From assembly GCA_037951105.1 (NCBI GenBank), contig JBAMJV010003042.1, positions 461,060 through 525,059 of the forward strand: DNA of 64,000 nucleotides, in the 5' to 3' direction. Positions 34,257 to 48,076 of this stretch are shown here, piece by piece. A model generated the notes under the pieces. The model did no database searches, was not told the origin of the DNA, and saw only the letters and a program-made list of their open reading frames with translations. Within the stretch, counting starts at the first letter, position 1, and each line of letters starts with the position of its first letter. The translations under genes were made by a program, and so were the position numbers. This DNA is from Echinarachnius parma. Its lineage: Eukaryota > Echinodermata > Echinoidea > Clypeasteroida > Echinarachniidae.

Positions 34257-35791
34257 ATGTTGAATTCGTCACATTTGACGAATTAAAGGTTATACATATT
34301 GAAATTACGATAATTATGATGATATTGACTTTTCAACGCGTAATTATGATGATGTCATGACATTTACTTGGCATAAATAAATGAATGACACCAAATAGGG
34401 TAACAATATTAATTCATAACAAAAGGGGAGGGGGGAGCTCTTTAATTGACCAAAATGACTGTAAAATGGCTCTGTACCTGACGTCTTATTTCAACCATAT
34501 CACACCTTTCCTTTGGCCGATTTTGACCCGGTTTTCAGTATGCTAAAGCTGAGTTTCCGCTACACAATTTTTTTTCGATTTTATTTCACGATTAGAGCAC
34601 GGGAACAGGTCGTAATTGAAGGTTGAACTTTTTTTTTCTTTATCGTGCACTATGATGACTTTACAAAATCTGATTGGCCAATGTTAAAATTGTAAAAATA
34701 TGTGCAACTCATACTCTTTCAGAATATGAAAAAATATTTGTATATTTCCATGTATCAAAGAAGTTGTGACCGATAAGAGAAGTGCATGTTTGACCAGATT
34801 TAGCCAATTTTCACACTCTTTGCGCGATTTCAACTTTAACCGGTCAATTCGATGACTTTAGAACATTTACTCGGCATAAAGCAAGTATGAATTCGTATCT
34901 ACAACTCATAATCTATCCAAATATTCAAATAAAATTGGGTTTTTGTCGACTTTTGAAAAAGTTATGGCCGAATTAAAAAAGGATGTTTTTACCATATTTT
35001 GCCAATTATTTGTTTTGAATTGTTCGCCCTTAGATGTTAGATGGCGCTATACAGACTTAGCCAATTTTCACACTCGTGCGCTTTTTAAATCTTAACGGTC
35101 AATATGATGACTTTGTAACATTTACTGGGCATAAATGAGGTATGAATTCGCATCTACAACTCATAATCTTTCCGGATATTCAAAGAAATTTGCGAGTTTG
35201 TGGACTTTTTAAAAAGTTATGGCCGATAAGAGACCAGACTTGGGAAATTTTCACACTCGTGCGCTATTTAATTTTTAACCGTCAATATGATGACTTTATA
35301 ACATTTACTCGGCATAAATGAGGTATGAATTCGTATCTACACCTCATAATCTATCCGAATATTAAAAGAAAGTTGGGTTTTTGTGGACTTTTTAAAAAGT
35401 TATGCCCGAATTAAAAAATGGTTGTTTTTGAGCATTTTCAGATTTTAAGATCCTTAGACGAGCGCGTACGCGCTTGTTACGTGGCGCATGCGCATGCGCA
35501 TAATGGGAAAAGTTGCCACTCGGCCTGATAATTGTTGGTGCCAAATTTAAAGGGAAATAGAAGATGCATGACTGAGTTACATCCATGAATGTAATTTCAC
35601 AAAATGGCGTCCCGATGACGTCACGAATAGTCGGCGGCACTCAAAAGTTTGGCAGTTCTAAGTTAGACCAAGATCTATCATCTCGCAAAGTTTCAGGACA
35701 ATAGCTGCACCCGTTATTGAGGTATCCGACGAACAAAATCCTTGTTTTCGTGTCTCTATGCATTGGCATACAGACACAAAAACAATACTAG
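34257..35791 (+). repeat. Array unit 16, type A (1535 bp)
   Basis: Full-length. The 5' third matches units 12 and 13 (ATTACGATAATTATG variant), but the middle carries GAATTGTTCGCCCTTAGATG and GGCGCTATACAG variants like unit 3, again indicating exchange between units. CTAG at 35788-35791. Confidence 0.9.
34669..35623. promoter_or_regulatory. CCAAT / NRF1 / YY1 / CRE-like motifs of type A (reference copy)
   Basis: CTGATTGGCCAAT (34670-34682) contains two inverted CCAAT boxes. GCGCATGCGCATGCGC (35484-35499) contains the NRF1 consensus core. AAAATGGCG (35601-35609) resembles a YY1 site and TGACGTCA lies at 35616-35623. These motifs recur at the same places in other type A units. Regulatory function is inferred, not shown. 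Confidence 0.38.
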
Positions 35792-37337
35792 ATGTTGAAT
35801 TCGTCACGTTTGACGAATTAAGGTTATACATATTGAAATTACGATATTATGATGATATTGACTTTTCAACGCGTAATATGATGATGTCATAACATTTACT
35901 TGGCATAAATGAATGACACCAAATAGGGTAACAATATTAATTCATTACATTCAATTGTTATCAAGTTGGGGAGTGGGAAGCTCTTAAATTGACCAAAATG
36001 ACTGTAAAATGGCTCTGTACCTGACGTCTTATTTCAACCATATCACACCTTTCCTTTGGCCGATTTTGACCCGGTTTTCAGTATGTTAAAGCTGAGTTTC
36101 CTCTACACAATCATTTTTTCGATTTTATTTCACGATTTGAGCACGGGAACAGGTCGTAATTGAAGGTTGAACTTTTTTTTAACTTTATCGTGCACTATGA
36201 TGACTTTACCAAATCTGATTGGCCAATGTTAAAATTGTAAAAATATGTGCAACTCATACTCTTTCAGAATATGAAAAATATTTGTATATATCCATGTATC
36301 AAAGAAGTTGTGACCGTTAAGAGAAATGCATGTTTGACCAAATTTAGCCAATGTTCACACTCTTTGCGCGATTTCAACTTTAACCGGTCAATTCGATGAC
36401 TTTAGAACATTTACTCGGCATAAAGCAAGTATGAATTCGTATCTACAACTCATAATCTGTCCAAATATTGAAATAAAATTGGGTTTTTGTCGACTTTTGA
36501 AAAAGTTATGGCCGAATTAAAAAAGGATGTTTTTACCATATTTTGCCAATTATTTGTTTAGAACTGTTCGCCCTTAGATGTTAGATGGCGCTATACAGAC
36601 TTAGCCAATTTTCACACTCGTGCGCCATTTAAATTTCAACGGTCAATATGATGACTTTGTAACATTTACTCGGCATAAATGAGGTATGAATTCGCATCTA
36701 CAACTCATAATCTTTCCGGATATTTAAAGAAATTTGGGAGTTTGTGGACTTTTAAAAAAGTTATGGCCGATAAGAGACCAGACTTGGGAAATTTTCACAC
36801 TCGTGCGCTATTTAATTTTTAACCGTCAATATGATGACTTTATAACATTTACTCGGCATAAATGAGGTATGAATTCGCATCTACAACTCATAATCTATCC
36901 GAATATTAAAAGAAAGTTGGGTTTTTGTGGACTTTTTACAAAGTTATGCCCGAATAAAAAAAAATGGTTGTTTTTGAGCATTTTCAGATTTTAAGATCCT
37001 TAGACGAGCGCGTACGCGCTTGTTACGTGGCGCATGCGTACGCGCATAATGGGAAAAGTTGCCACTTGGCCTGATAATTGTTGGTGCCAAATTTAAAGGG
37101 AAATAGAAGATGCATGACTGAGATACATCCATGAATGTAATTTCACAAAATGGCGTCCCTATGACGTCATGAATAGTCGGCGGCACTCAAAAGTTTGGCA
37201 GTTCTAAGTTAGACCAAGATCTATCATCTCGCCAAGTTTCAGGACAATAGCTGCACCCGTTATTGAGGTATCCGACGAACAAAATCCTTGTTTTCGTGTC
37301 TCTATGCATTGGCATACAGACACAAAAACAATACTAG
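35792..37337 (+). repeat. Array unit 17, type A (1546 bp)
   Basis: Full-length, with the CATTACATTCAATTG variant in place of CATAACAAAAGG near 35940 (also in units 11 and 28) and GCGCATGCGTACGCGC in place of the usual NRF1-like palindrome near 37030. CTAG at 37334-37337. Confidence 0.9.
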
Positions 37338-38512
37338 ATGTTGAATTCGTCACTTTAGACGAATTAAGGTTATACATATCGAAATTTCCATATGATGATA
37401 TTGACTTTTCAACGCGTAATATGATAATGTCATAACATACGTTTTAGCTAACCCTCAATTTTTAACAGATTTGGACTCTCATTTCCAATCAAACAATTCA
37501 TCACGATCTAGTGAACAAAACTAAATGGTGTGAATAGATTGCGAATAGAGCAGGACATCAGCTACGATATATCAAAATTTGGGAGTACATTGATGGAGAA
37601 TAAGCGAGATATGGTCAAAAGTACACTGTGATCGATTTCAACATTGATTGAAAGTGATTAAAATTCGCATTTTCAACTTTAACCGTCAATACGATGACTT
37701 TATAACATTTACTCGGCATAAATGAGGTATGAATTCGTATGTACAACTCATAATCTATCCGAATATTAAAAGAAAATTGGGTGTTTGTGGACTTTTTAAA
37801 AAGTTATGGCCGAATACAAAAAGGATGTTTTTACCATCTTTTGCCATTTTTTGCCATTTTGCGTGCGCGCGTAATTTTGACTTTGACACGCGCGTACTCC
37901 GTTATTATGAGTCAACAATGACTCAAATTGATAGGGTGTGTCGAGGGACCTATAAGGAATGCAAAACATGTGAAAAAACGACAATTTTCCTATTCATTCG
38001 CGTTACGCGCGCAAATACGCGCGCGCCGACGCGCACGCGCGGAATTTTTTGAAACGCTTAAAATTGTCTGAAACATATAGTAAATTACTCGGGTTGAGGT
38101 TTTGAACATTTAAAATTTTTTTTTTCACTTGACGGACGCGTACGCGCGCGTCTCCGAGTGTAAGCGCACGCGCATGAGCTTAAAAGATGACGATTGAACT
38201 GATTGATATTGATGCGAAATTTGAAGTGAAATTAATGATGCATGACTGAGTTATGATGATTATTGAAATTTGACAAAATGGCGTCCTGATGACGTCATAG
38301 TGATGTGACGTCACTGAAAAGTTTCACTGCACTAAGTTAGACCATGATCTATCATCATGTGAATATTCATGATAATTGATTCATCTGATCGTGAGATATG
38401 CGACGCACAAAATTAGGAAGAATAAATAAAAAAAATAAAAATAAAAATAAAAAAAATAAAAATCTTGACGAAATCAATAGGTTATACATATGTATATGTA
38501 TAACCTAACTAG
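37338..38512 (+). repeat. Array unit 18, short A/B chimera (1175 bp)
   Basis: About 95 bp of type A joined to the type B middle at ATAACATACG near 37430; both parents share ATAACAT, so the join is at microhomology. It lacks poly-C and the tRNA-derived segment, but keeps the AP-1 pair (near 37908), CpG blocks, CRE pair, palindrome and CTAG (38509-38512). Confidence 0.87.
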
Positions 38513-40043
38513 ATGTTGAATTCGTCACATTTGACGAATTGAAGGTTATACATATTGAAATTACGATATGATGATATTGACTTTTCAACGCGTAATTATG
38601 ATAATGTCATAACATTTACTTGGCATAAATGAATGACACAACATAGGGTAACAATATCAATTCATAACAAAAGGGGAGGGGGCAGCTCTTAAATTGACCA
38701 AAATGACTGTAAAATGGCTCTGTACCTGACGTCTTATTTCAACCATATCACACCTTTCCTTTGGCCGATTTTGACCCGGTTTTCAGTATGCTAAAGCTGA
38801 GTTTCCTCTACACAATCATTTTTTCGATTTTATTTTACGATTTGAGCACGGGAACAGGTCGTAATTGAAGGTTGAACTTTTTTTTTCTTTATCGTGCACT
38901 ATGATGACTTTACAAAATCTGATTGGCCAATGTTAAAATTGTAAAAATATGTGCAACTCATACTCTTTCAGAATATGAACAAAATATTTGGATATTTCCA
39001 TTTATCAAAGAAGTTGTGACCGATAAGAGAAGTGCATGTTTGACCAGATTTAGCCAATTTTCACACTCTTTGCGCGATTTCAACTTTAACCGGTCAATTC
39101 GTTGACTTTAGAACATTTACTCGGCATAAAGGAAGTATGAATTCGCATCTACAACTCATAATCTATCCAAATATTCAAATAGAAATGGATTTTTGTCGAC
39201 TTTTGAAAAAGCTATGGCCGAATTAAAAAAGGATGTTTTTACCATATTTTGCCAATTATTTGTTTTGAATGGTTCGCCCTCAGATGTTAGATGGCGCTGT
39301 TCAGACTTAGCCAATTTTCACACTCGTGCGCTTTTTAAATCTTAACGGTCAATATGATGACTTTGTAACATTTACTGGGCATAAATGAGGTATGAATTAG
39401 CATCTACAACTCATAATCTTTCCGGATATTCAAAGAAATTTGCGAGTTTGTGGACTTTTTAAAAAGTTATGGCCGGTAAGAGACCAGACTTGGGGAAATT
39501 TTCACACTCGTGCGCCATTTAATTTTTAACCGTCAATATGATGACTTTATGACATTTACTCGGCATGAATGAGGTATGAATTCGCATCTACAACTCATAA
39601 TCTATCCGAATATTAAAATAAAAATGGGTTTTTGTGGACTTTTAAAAAAGTTATGCCCGAATAAAAAAAATGGTTGTTTTTGAGCATTTTCAGATTTTAA
39701 GATCCTTAGACGGGCGCGTACGCGCTTGTTACGTAGCGCATGCGCATGCGCATAATCGGAAAAGTTGCCACTCGGCGTGATAATTATTGGTGCCAAATTT
39801 AAAGGGAAATACAAGATGCATGACTGAGATACATCCATGAATGAAATTTCACAAAATGGCGTCCCGATGACGTCACGAACAGTCGGCGGCACCCAAAAGT
39901 TTGGCAGTTCTAAGTTAGACCAAGATCTATCATTCCGCAAAGTTTCAGGACAATAGCTGCACCCGTTATTGAGGTATCCGACGAACAAAATCCTTGTTTT
40001 CGTGTCTCTATGCATTGGCATACAGACACAAAAACAATACTAG
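38513..40043 (+). repeat. Array unit 19, type A (1531 bp), twin of unit 20
   Basis: Appears identical to the next unit (offset 1531), including private changes such as AAAGCTATGGCC, GAATTAGCATC and TTGGGGAAATT. The minus-strand frame at 39602-40021 is open for 139 codons, the longest in the array, but is interrupted in most other units. Confidence 0.92.
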
Positions 40044-41574
40044 ATGTTGAATTCGTCACATTTGACGAATTGAAGGTTATACATATTGAAATTACGATAT
40101 GATGATATTGACTTTTCAACGCGTAATTATGATAATGTCATAACATTTACTTGGCATAAATGAATGACACAACATAGGGTAACAATATCAATTCATAACA
40201 AAAGGGGAGGGGGCAGCTCTTAAATTGACCAAAATGACTGTAAAATGGCTCTGTACCTGACGTCTTATTTCAACCATATCACACCTTTCCTTTGGCCGAT
40301 TTTGACCCGGTTTTCAGTATGCTAAAGCTGAGTTTCCTCTACACAATCATTTTTTCGATTTTATTTTACGATTTGAGCACGGGAACAGGTCGTAATTGAA
40401 GGTTGAACTTTTTTTTTCTTTATCGTGCACTATGATGACTTTACAAAATCTGATTGGCCAATGTTAAAATTGTAAAAATATGTGCAACTCATACTCTTTC
40501 AGAATATGAACAAAATATTTGGATATTTCCATTTATCAAAGAAGTTGTGACCGATAAGAGAAGTGCATGTTTGACCAGATTTAGCCAATTTTCACACTCT
40601 TTGCGCGATTTCAACTTTAACCGGTCAATTCGTTGACTTTAGAACATTTACTCGGCATAAAGGAAGTATGAATTCGCATCTACAACTCATAATCTATCCA
40701 AATATTCAAATAGAAATGGATTTTTGTCGACTTTTGAAAAAGCTATGGCCGAATTAAAAAAGGATGTTTTTACCATATTTTGCCAATTATTTGTTTTGAA
40801 TGGTTCGCCCTCAGATGTTAGATGGCGCTGTTCAGACTTAGCCAATTTTCACACTCGTGCGCTTTTTAAATCTTAACGGTCAATATGATGACTTTGTAAC
40901 ATTTACTGGGCATAAATGAGGTATGAATTAGCATCTACAACTCATAATCTTTCCGGATATTCAAAGAAATTTGCGAGTTTGTGGACTTTTTAAAAAGTTA
41001 TGGCCGGTAAGAGACCAGACTTGGGGAAATTTTCACACTCGTGCGCCATTTAATTTTTAACCGTCAATATGATGACTTTATGACATTTACTCGGCATGAA
41101 TGAGGTATGAATTCGCATCTACAACTCATAATCTATCCGAATATTAAAATAAAAATGGGTTTTTGTGGACTTTTAAAAAAGTTATGCCCGAATAAAAAAA
41201 ATGGTTGTTTTTGAGCATTTTCAGATTTTAAGATCCTTAGACGGGCGCGTACGCGCTTGTTACGTAGCGCATGCGCATGCGCATAATCGGAAAAGTTGCC
41301 ACTCGGCGTGATAATTATTGGTGCCAAATTTAAAGGGAAATACAAGATGCATGACTGAGATACATCCATGAATGAAATTTCACAAAATGGCGTCCCGATG
41401 ACGTCACGAACAGTCGGCGGCACCCAAAAGTTTGGCAGTTCTAAGTTAGACCAAGATCTATCATTCCGCAAAGTTTCAGGACAATAGCTGCACCCGTTAT
41501 TGAGGTATCCGACGAACAAAATCCTTGTTTTCGTGTCTCTATGCATTGGCATACAGACACAAAAACAATACTAG
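40044..41574 (+). repeat. Array unit 20, type A (1531 bp), twin of unit 19
   Basis: Shares every private variant of unit 19 over the compared length. CTAG at 41571-41574. Confidence 0.92.
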
Positions 41575-43105
41575 ATGTTGAATTCGTCACATTTGACGAA
41601 TTAAAGGTTATACATATTGAAATTTCGATATGATGATATTGACTTTTCAACGCGTAATTATGATAATGTCATAACATTTACTTGGCATAAATGAATGACA
41701 CAACATAGGGTAACAATATTCATTCATAACACAAAAGGGGAGGGGGCGGCTCTTTAATTGACCAAAATGACTGTAAAATGGCTCTGTACCTGACGTCTTA
41801 TTTCAACCATATCACACCTTTCCTTTGGCCGATTTTGACCCGGTTTTCACTATGTTAAAGCTAAGTTTCCACTACACAATCATTTTTTCGATTTTATTTC
41901 ACGATTTGAGCACGTGAACAGGTCGTAATTGAAGGTTGAACTTTTTTTTTCTTTATCGTGCACTATGATGACTTTACAAAATCTGATTGGCCAATGTTAA
42001 AATTGTAAAAATATGTGCAACTCATACTCTTTCAGAATATGAAAAAAATATTTGTATATTTCCATTTATCAAAGAAGTTGTGACCGATAAGAGAAGTGCA
42101 TGTTTGACCAGATTTAGCCAATTTTCACACTCTTTGCGCGATTTCAACTTTAACCGGTCAATTCGATGACTTTAGAAGATTTACTCGGCATAAAGCAAGT
42201 ATGAATTCGTATCTACAACTCATAATCTATCCAAATATTCAAATAAAATTGGGTTTTTGTCGACTTTGGAAAAAGTTATGGCCGAATTAAAAAAGGATGT
42301 TTTTACCATATTTTGCCAATTATTGGTTTAGAACTGTTCGCCCTTAGATGTTAGATGGCGCTGTTCAGACTTAGCCAATTTTCACACTCGTGCGCTTTTT
42401 AAATTGTAACGGTCAATATGATGACTTTGTAACATTTACTCGGCATAAATGAGGTATGAATTCGCATCTACAACTCATAATCTTTCCGGATATTCAAAGA
42501 AATTTGCGAGTTTGTGGACTTTTTAAAAAGTTATGGCCGGTAAGAGACCAGACTTGGGAAATTTTCACACTCGTGCGCCATTTAATTTTTAACCGTCAAT
42601 ATGATGACTTTATGACATTTACTCGGCATGAATGAGTTATGAATTCGCATCTACAACTCATAATCTATCCGAATATTAAAATAAAAATGGGTTTTTGTGG
42701 ACTTTTTAAAAAGTTATGCCCGAATAAAAAAATGGTTGTTTTTGAGCATTTTCAGATTGTAAGATCCTTAGACGGGCGCGTACGCGCTTGTTACTTGGCG
42801 CATGCGCATGCGCATACTCGGAAAAGTTGCCACTCGGCCTGATAATTATTGGTGCTAAATTTAAAGGGAAATAGAAGATGCATGACTGAGATACATCCAT
42901 GAATGTAATTTCACAAAATGGCGTCCCGATGACGTCACGAATAGTCGGCGGCACCCAAAAGTTTGGCAGTTCTAAGTTAGACCAAGATCTATCATCTGGC
43001 AAATTTTCAGGACAATAGCTGCACCCGTTATTGAGGTATCCGACGAACAAAATCCTTGTTTTCGTGTCTCTATGCATTGGCATACAGACACAAAAACAAT
43101 ACTAG
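41575..43105 (+). repeat. Array unit 21, type A (1531 bp)
   Basis: Same length as units 19 and 20 and sharing part of their 5' region (TAATTATGATAATG, GACACAACATAGGG), but it diverges after the first third. The CpG block reads GTTACTTGGCGCATGCGC. CTAG at 43102-43105. Confidence 0.9.
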
Positions 43106-44641
43106 ATGTTGAATTCGTCACTTTTGACGAATTAAAGGTTATACATATTGAAATTACGATATGATGATATTGACTGATCAACGCGTAATTATGATGATGT
43201 CATAACATTTACTTGGCATAAATAAATGAATGACACCAAATGGGGTAACAATATTCATTCATAACAAAAGGGGAGGGGGAAGCTCTTTAATTGACCAAAA
43301 TGACTGTAAAATGGCTCTGTACCTGACGTCTTATTTCAAGCATATCACACCTTTCCTTTGGCCGATTTTGACCCGGTTTTCAGTATGTTAAAGCTGAGTT
43401 TCCGCTACACTATCGCGATTTTCGAGTTTATTTCACGATTAGAGCACGGGAACAGGTCATAATTGAAGGTTGAACTTTTGTTTTTCTTTATCGTGCACTA
43501 TGATGACTTTACAAAATCTGATTGGCCAATGTTAAAATTGTAAAAATATGTGCAACTCATACTCTTTCAGAATATGAAAAAAAATATTTGTATATTTCCA
43601 TTTATCAAAGAAGTTGTGACCGATAAGAGAGGTGCATGTTTGACCAGATTTAGCCAATTTTCACACGCTTTGCGCGATTTCAACTTTAACCGGTCAATTC
43701 GATGACTTTAGAACATTTACTCGGCATAAAGCAAGTATGAATTCGTATCTACAACTCATAATCTATCCAAATATTCAAATAAAATTGGGTTTTTGTCGAC
43801 TTTTGAAAAAGTTATGGCCGAATTAAAAAAGGATGTTTTTACCATATTTTGCCAATTATTTGTTTAGAACTGTTCGCCCTTAGATGTTAGATGGCGCTGT
43901 TCAGACTTAGCCAATTTTCACACTCGTGCGCTTTTTAAATCTCAACGGTCAATATGATGACTTTGTAACATTTACTGGGCATAAATGAGGTATGAATTCG
44001 CATCTACAACTCATAATCTTTCCGGATATTCAAAGAAATTTGCGAGTTTGTGGACTTTTTAAAAAGTTATGGCCGATAAGAGACCAGACTTGGGAAATTT
44101 TCACACTCGTGCGCTATTTAATTTTTAACCGTCAATATGATGACTTTATAACATTTACTCGGCATAAATGAGGTATGAATTCGTATCTACACCTCATAAT
44201 CTATCCGAATATTAAAATAAAAATGGGTTTTTGTGGACTTTTTAAAAAGTTATGCCCGAATAAAAAAATGGTTGTTTTTGAGCATTTTCAGATTGTAACA
44301 TCCTTAGACGGGCGCGTACGCGCTTGTTACGTGGCGCATGCGCATGCGCATACTCGGAAAAGTTGCCACTCGGCGTGATAATTATTGGTGCTAAATTTCA
44401 AGGGAAATAGAAGATGCATGACTGAGATACATCCATGAATGTAATTTCACAAAATGGCGTCCCGATGACGTCACGAATAGTCGGCGGCACCCAAAAGTTT
44501 GGCAGTTCTAAGTTAGACCAAGATCTATCATCTGGCAAAGTTTCAGGACAATAGCTGCACCCGTTATTGAGGTATCCGACGAACAAAATCCTTGTTTTCG
44601 TGTCTCTATGCATTGGCATACAGACACAAAAACAATACTAG
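43106..44641 (+). repeat. Array unit 22, type A (1536 bp)
   Basis: Full-length with a TTGACTGATCAACGCG start variant. The final module reads CCTTAGACGGGCGCGTACG with a palindromic AGCGCATGCGC relative nearby. CTAG at 44638-44641 is followed by ATTTTGAATTC, the minor junction variant. Confidence 0.9.
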
Positions 44642-46428
44642 ATTTTGAATTCGTCACGTTTGACGAATTAAAGGTTATACATATTGAAATTTCGATATGA
44701 TGATATTGACTGTTCAACGCGTAATTATGATGATGTCGTAACATTTACTTGGCATAAATGAATGACACAAAATAGGGTAACAATATTAATTCATAACAAA
44801 AGGGGAGGGGGCAGCTCTTTAATTGACCAAAATGACTGTAAAATGGCTCTGTACCTGACGTCTTATTTCAACCATATCACACCTTTCCTTTGGCCGATTT
44901 TGACCCGGTTTTCAGTATGTTAAAGCTGAGTTTCCGCTAGACTATCGCGATTTTCGAGTTTATTTCACGATTAGAGCACGGGAACAGGTCGTAATTGAAG
45001 GTTGAACTTTTGTTTTACTTTATCGTGCACTATGATGACTTTACAAAATCTGATTGGCCAATGTTAAAATTGTAAAAATATGTGCAACTCATACTCTTTC
45101 AGAATATGAAAAAAATATTTGTATATTTCCATGTATCAAAGAAGTTGTGACCGATAAGAGAAGTGCATGTTTGACCAGATTTAGCCAATTTTCACACTTT
45201 TTGCGCGATTTCAACTTTAACCGGTCAATTCGATGACTTTAGAAGATTTACTCGGCATAAATGAGGTATGAATTCGTATCTACAACTCATAATCTATCCG
45301 AATATTAAAAGAAAGTTGGGTTTTTGTGGACTTTTTAAAAAGTTATGGCCGAATACAAAAAGGATGTTTTTACCATATTTTGCCAATTTGCGTGCGCGCG
45401 GACAGATTTTTGAATTATCCGCCGATAGATGGCGCTATTCTCCACTACAAATCATGGTCGTAATTGAAGGTTGAACTTTTCTTTTACTTTATCGTGCACT
45501 ATGAAGACTTTACAAAATCGGATTGTCCATTTTTAGGTATGTAAAAATATGTGCATTTCATACTCTTTCAGAATATGAAAAAATATTTGGATATATCCAT
45601 GTCTCAAAGAAGTTATGACCGATAAGAGAAGGGCATGTTTGACCAGATTTAGCTAATTTTCACACTCGTGCGCGATTTCAACTTTAACCGTCAATTCGAT
45701 GACTTTATAACATTTACTCGGCATAAATGAGGTATGGATTCGTATCTACAACTCATAATCTATCCGAATATTAAAAGAAAATTGGGTGTTTGTGGACTTT
45801 TTAAAAAGTTATGGACGAATAAAAAAAGTATGTTTTTATCATATTTTGCCAATTTGCGTGCGCGCGTAATTTTGACTTTGACGCGCGCGTACTCCGTTAT
45901 TATGAGTCAACAATGACTCAAATTGATAGGGTGTGTTGAGGGATCTATAAGGAATGCAAAACATGTGAAAAAACGACAATTTTACTCTTCATTCGCGTTA
46001 CGCGCGCAAATACGCGCGCGCCGACGCGCACGCGCGGAATTTTTTGAAACGCTTAAAATTGTCTGAAACATATAGTAAATTACTCGGGTTGAGGTTTTGA
46101 GCATTTTTTGACATTTTTTTTCATTTGACGGACGCGTACGCGCGCGTCTCCGAGTGTAATTGTACGCGAATGGGCTTAAAAGATGACCATTGACCTGATT
46201 AATGTTAATGCGAAATTTGAATTGAAATTGATATTTCATGACTGAGATATGATGATTATTAACATTTGACAAAATGGCGTCCTGATGACGTCATAGTAAT
46301 GTGACGTCACTGAAAAAAGTTTGCAGATCTAAGTTAGATCATGATCTATCATCATGTGAAGATTCATGACAATTGATTCATGTGATCTTGAGATATGCGA
46401 CGAACAAAATTGATGGGAAGAATAAATA

Positions 46429-46466
<38 letters not shown>

Positions 46467-46516
46467 TTCGAACAAAATCAATAGGTTATACATATGTATA
46501 TGTATAACCTAACTAG
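44642..46516 (+). repeat. Array unit 23, A/B chimera (1875 bp)
   Basis: Same composition as unit 11: type A modules, the GGACAGATTTTTGAATTATC/GATAGATGGCGCTATTC segment near 45400, a repeated module 1, then a type B end with a long (AAT)n microsatellite (about 46425-46463) and the 28-bp palindrome. CTAG at 46513-46516. Confidence 0.88.
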
Positions 46517-48076
46517 ATGTTGAATTCGTCACATTTGACGAATTAAGGTTATACATATCGATTTATTATGATAAAAGGATGATTCCAAAAATAACTACTC
46601 AATCATGATATCAATAATAATAGATTCCCCCCACCCCTGAAAAAAGAAAGAAAAAAAGAAGAAAAAAAGAATCTTGTGTCACAAATTATACCACGAGACC
46701 AACATTAGATCTCTTAACGAAAATGGGAAATCGGAAAAGATACATCAGTGATTTCACACTGCATTTGTCATTGTAACAGTGAATTATTTGACCTTTGAAC
46801 CTAATTTACATATCCTTAACGCCATTTTCATAATCCGATCTTATCTTATGAACATTTTCCTTTCATTATACCATACATGTGTGCTGAATTTCATGTCCAC
46901 GGCGTACGTGGTTATTGAGTATTCATGCTTGATTTATTTGACCTTTAACGGTAAATAAGACAATGTTATATGCATTTTCGCGATTTGGTGTTAACTTATG
47001 AAATGATGGGCTTGCAAATCCCTATCTACATGCGAAATCTCAAATTGATAGCATAATTTCTTCAGCAGTTATAGGTCGATATCATACGTTTTGGCTAAAC
47101 CTCAATTTTTATCAGATTTGGACTCTTATTTACAATCAAACAATTCATCAGGATCCAGTTAACATAACGAATTGTTGTGAAAAGATTGCGAATAGAGCAG
47201 GACATCAGCTACGATATATCAAAATTTGGGAGAAAATTGATGGAGAATAAGCGAGATATGGTCAATAGTCCACTGTGATCGATTTCAACATTGATTGAAA
47301 TTGATTAAAATTCGCATTGTCAACTTTAACCGTCAATACGATGACTTTATAACATTTACTCGGAATAAATGAGGTATGACTTCGTATCTACAACTCATAA
47401 TCTATCCGAATATTAAAAGAAAATTGGATGTTTGTGGACTTTTCAAAAAGTTATGGCCTAATGAAAAAAGGATGTTTTTACCATGTTTTGCCATTTTGCG
47501 TGCGCGCGTAATTTTAATTTTGACGCGCGCGTACTCCGTCATTATGAGTCAACAATGACTCAAATTGATAGGGTGTGTTGAGGGATCTATAAGGAATGCA
47601 AAACATGTGAAAAAAACGATAATTTTCCTATTCATTCGCGTTACGCGCGCAAATACGCGCGCGCCGACGCGCACGCGCGGAATTTTTTGAAACGCTTAAA
47701 ATTGTCTGAAACATATAGTAAATTACTCGGGTTGGGGTTTTGAACATTTTAATTTTTTTTTTTCACTTGACGGACGCGTATGCGCGCGTCTCTGAGTGTA
47801 AGCGCACGCGCATGAGCTTAAAATATGACGATTGAACTGATTGATATTGATGCGAAATTTGAAGTGAAATTAATGATGCATGACTGAGTTATGATGATTA
47901 TTGAAATTTGACAAAATGGCGTCCTGATGACGTCACAGTGATCTGACGAGATTAAAATGATTACGTTGCACTAAGTCAGATGATGATCTATCATCATGTG
48001 AAGTTTCATGATGATTGATTCATTTGATCTTGAGATATGCGACGAACAAAATCGGAAGAATAATAATAATAACTAG
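46517..48076 (+). repeat. Array unit 24, type B, palindrome missing (1560 bp)
   Basis: Type B with the tRNA-derived segment cut short and the 3' palindrome absent (ends AATAATAATAACTAG). The CpG block is GCGTATGCGCGCG, and the second CRE is lost (GATCTGACGAGATTAAAATG). Confidence 0.87.
46672..46704 (-). other. Truncated tRNA-derived segment in unit 24
   Basis: The A-box-like TGGTCTCGTGG is present, but the purine tract is fused to AATCTTGTGTCAC so the B-box half is deleted. It could not serve as an internal Pol III promoter. Confidence 0.6.

Noticed and set aside
39602-40021. 139-codon minus-strand open frame in type A units 19 and 20
   Set aside because: Longest in the array, but identical only because the two units are twins. 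Homologous frames are 73-125 codons or interrupted elsewhere, and the frame runs through the terminal hairpin region.
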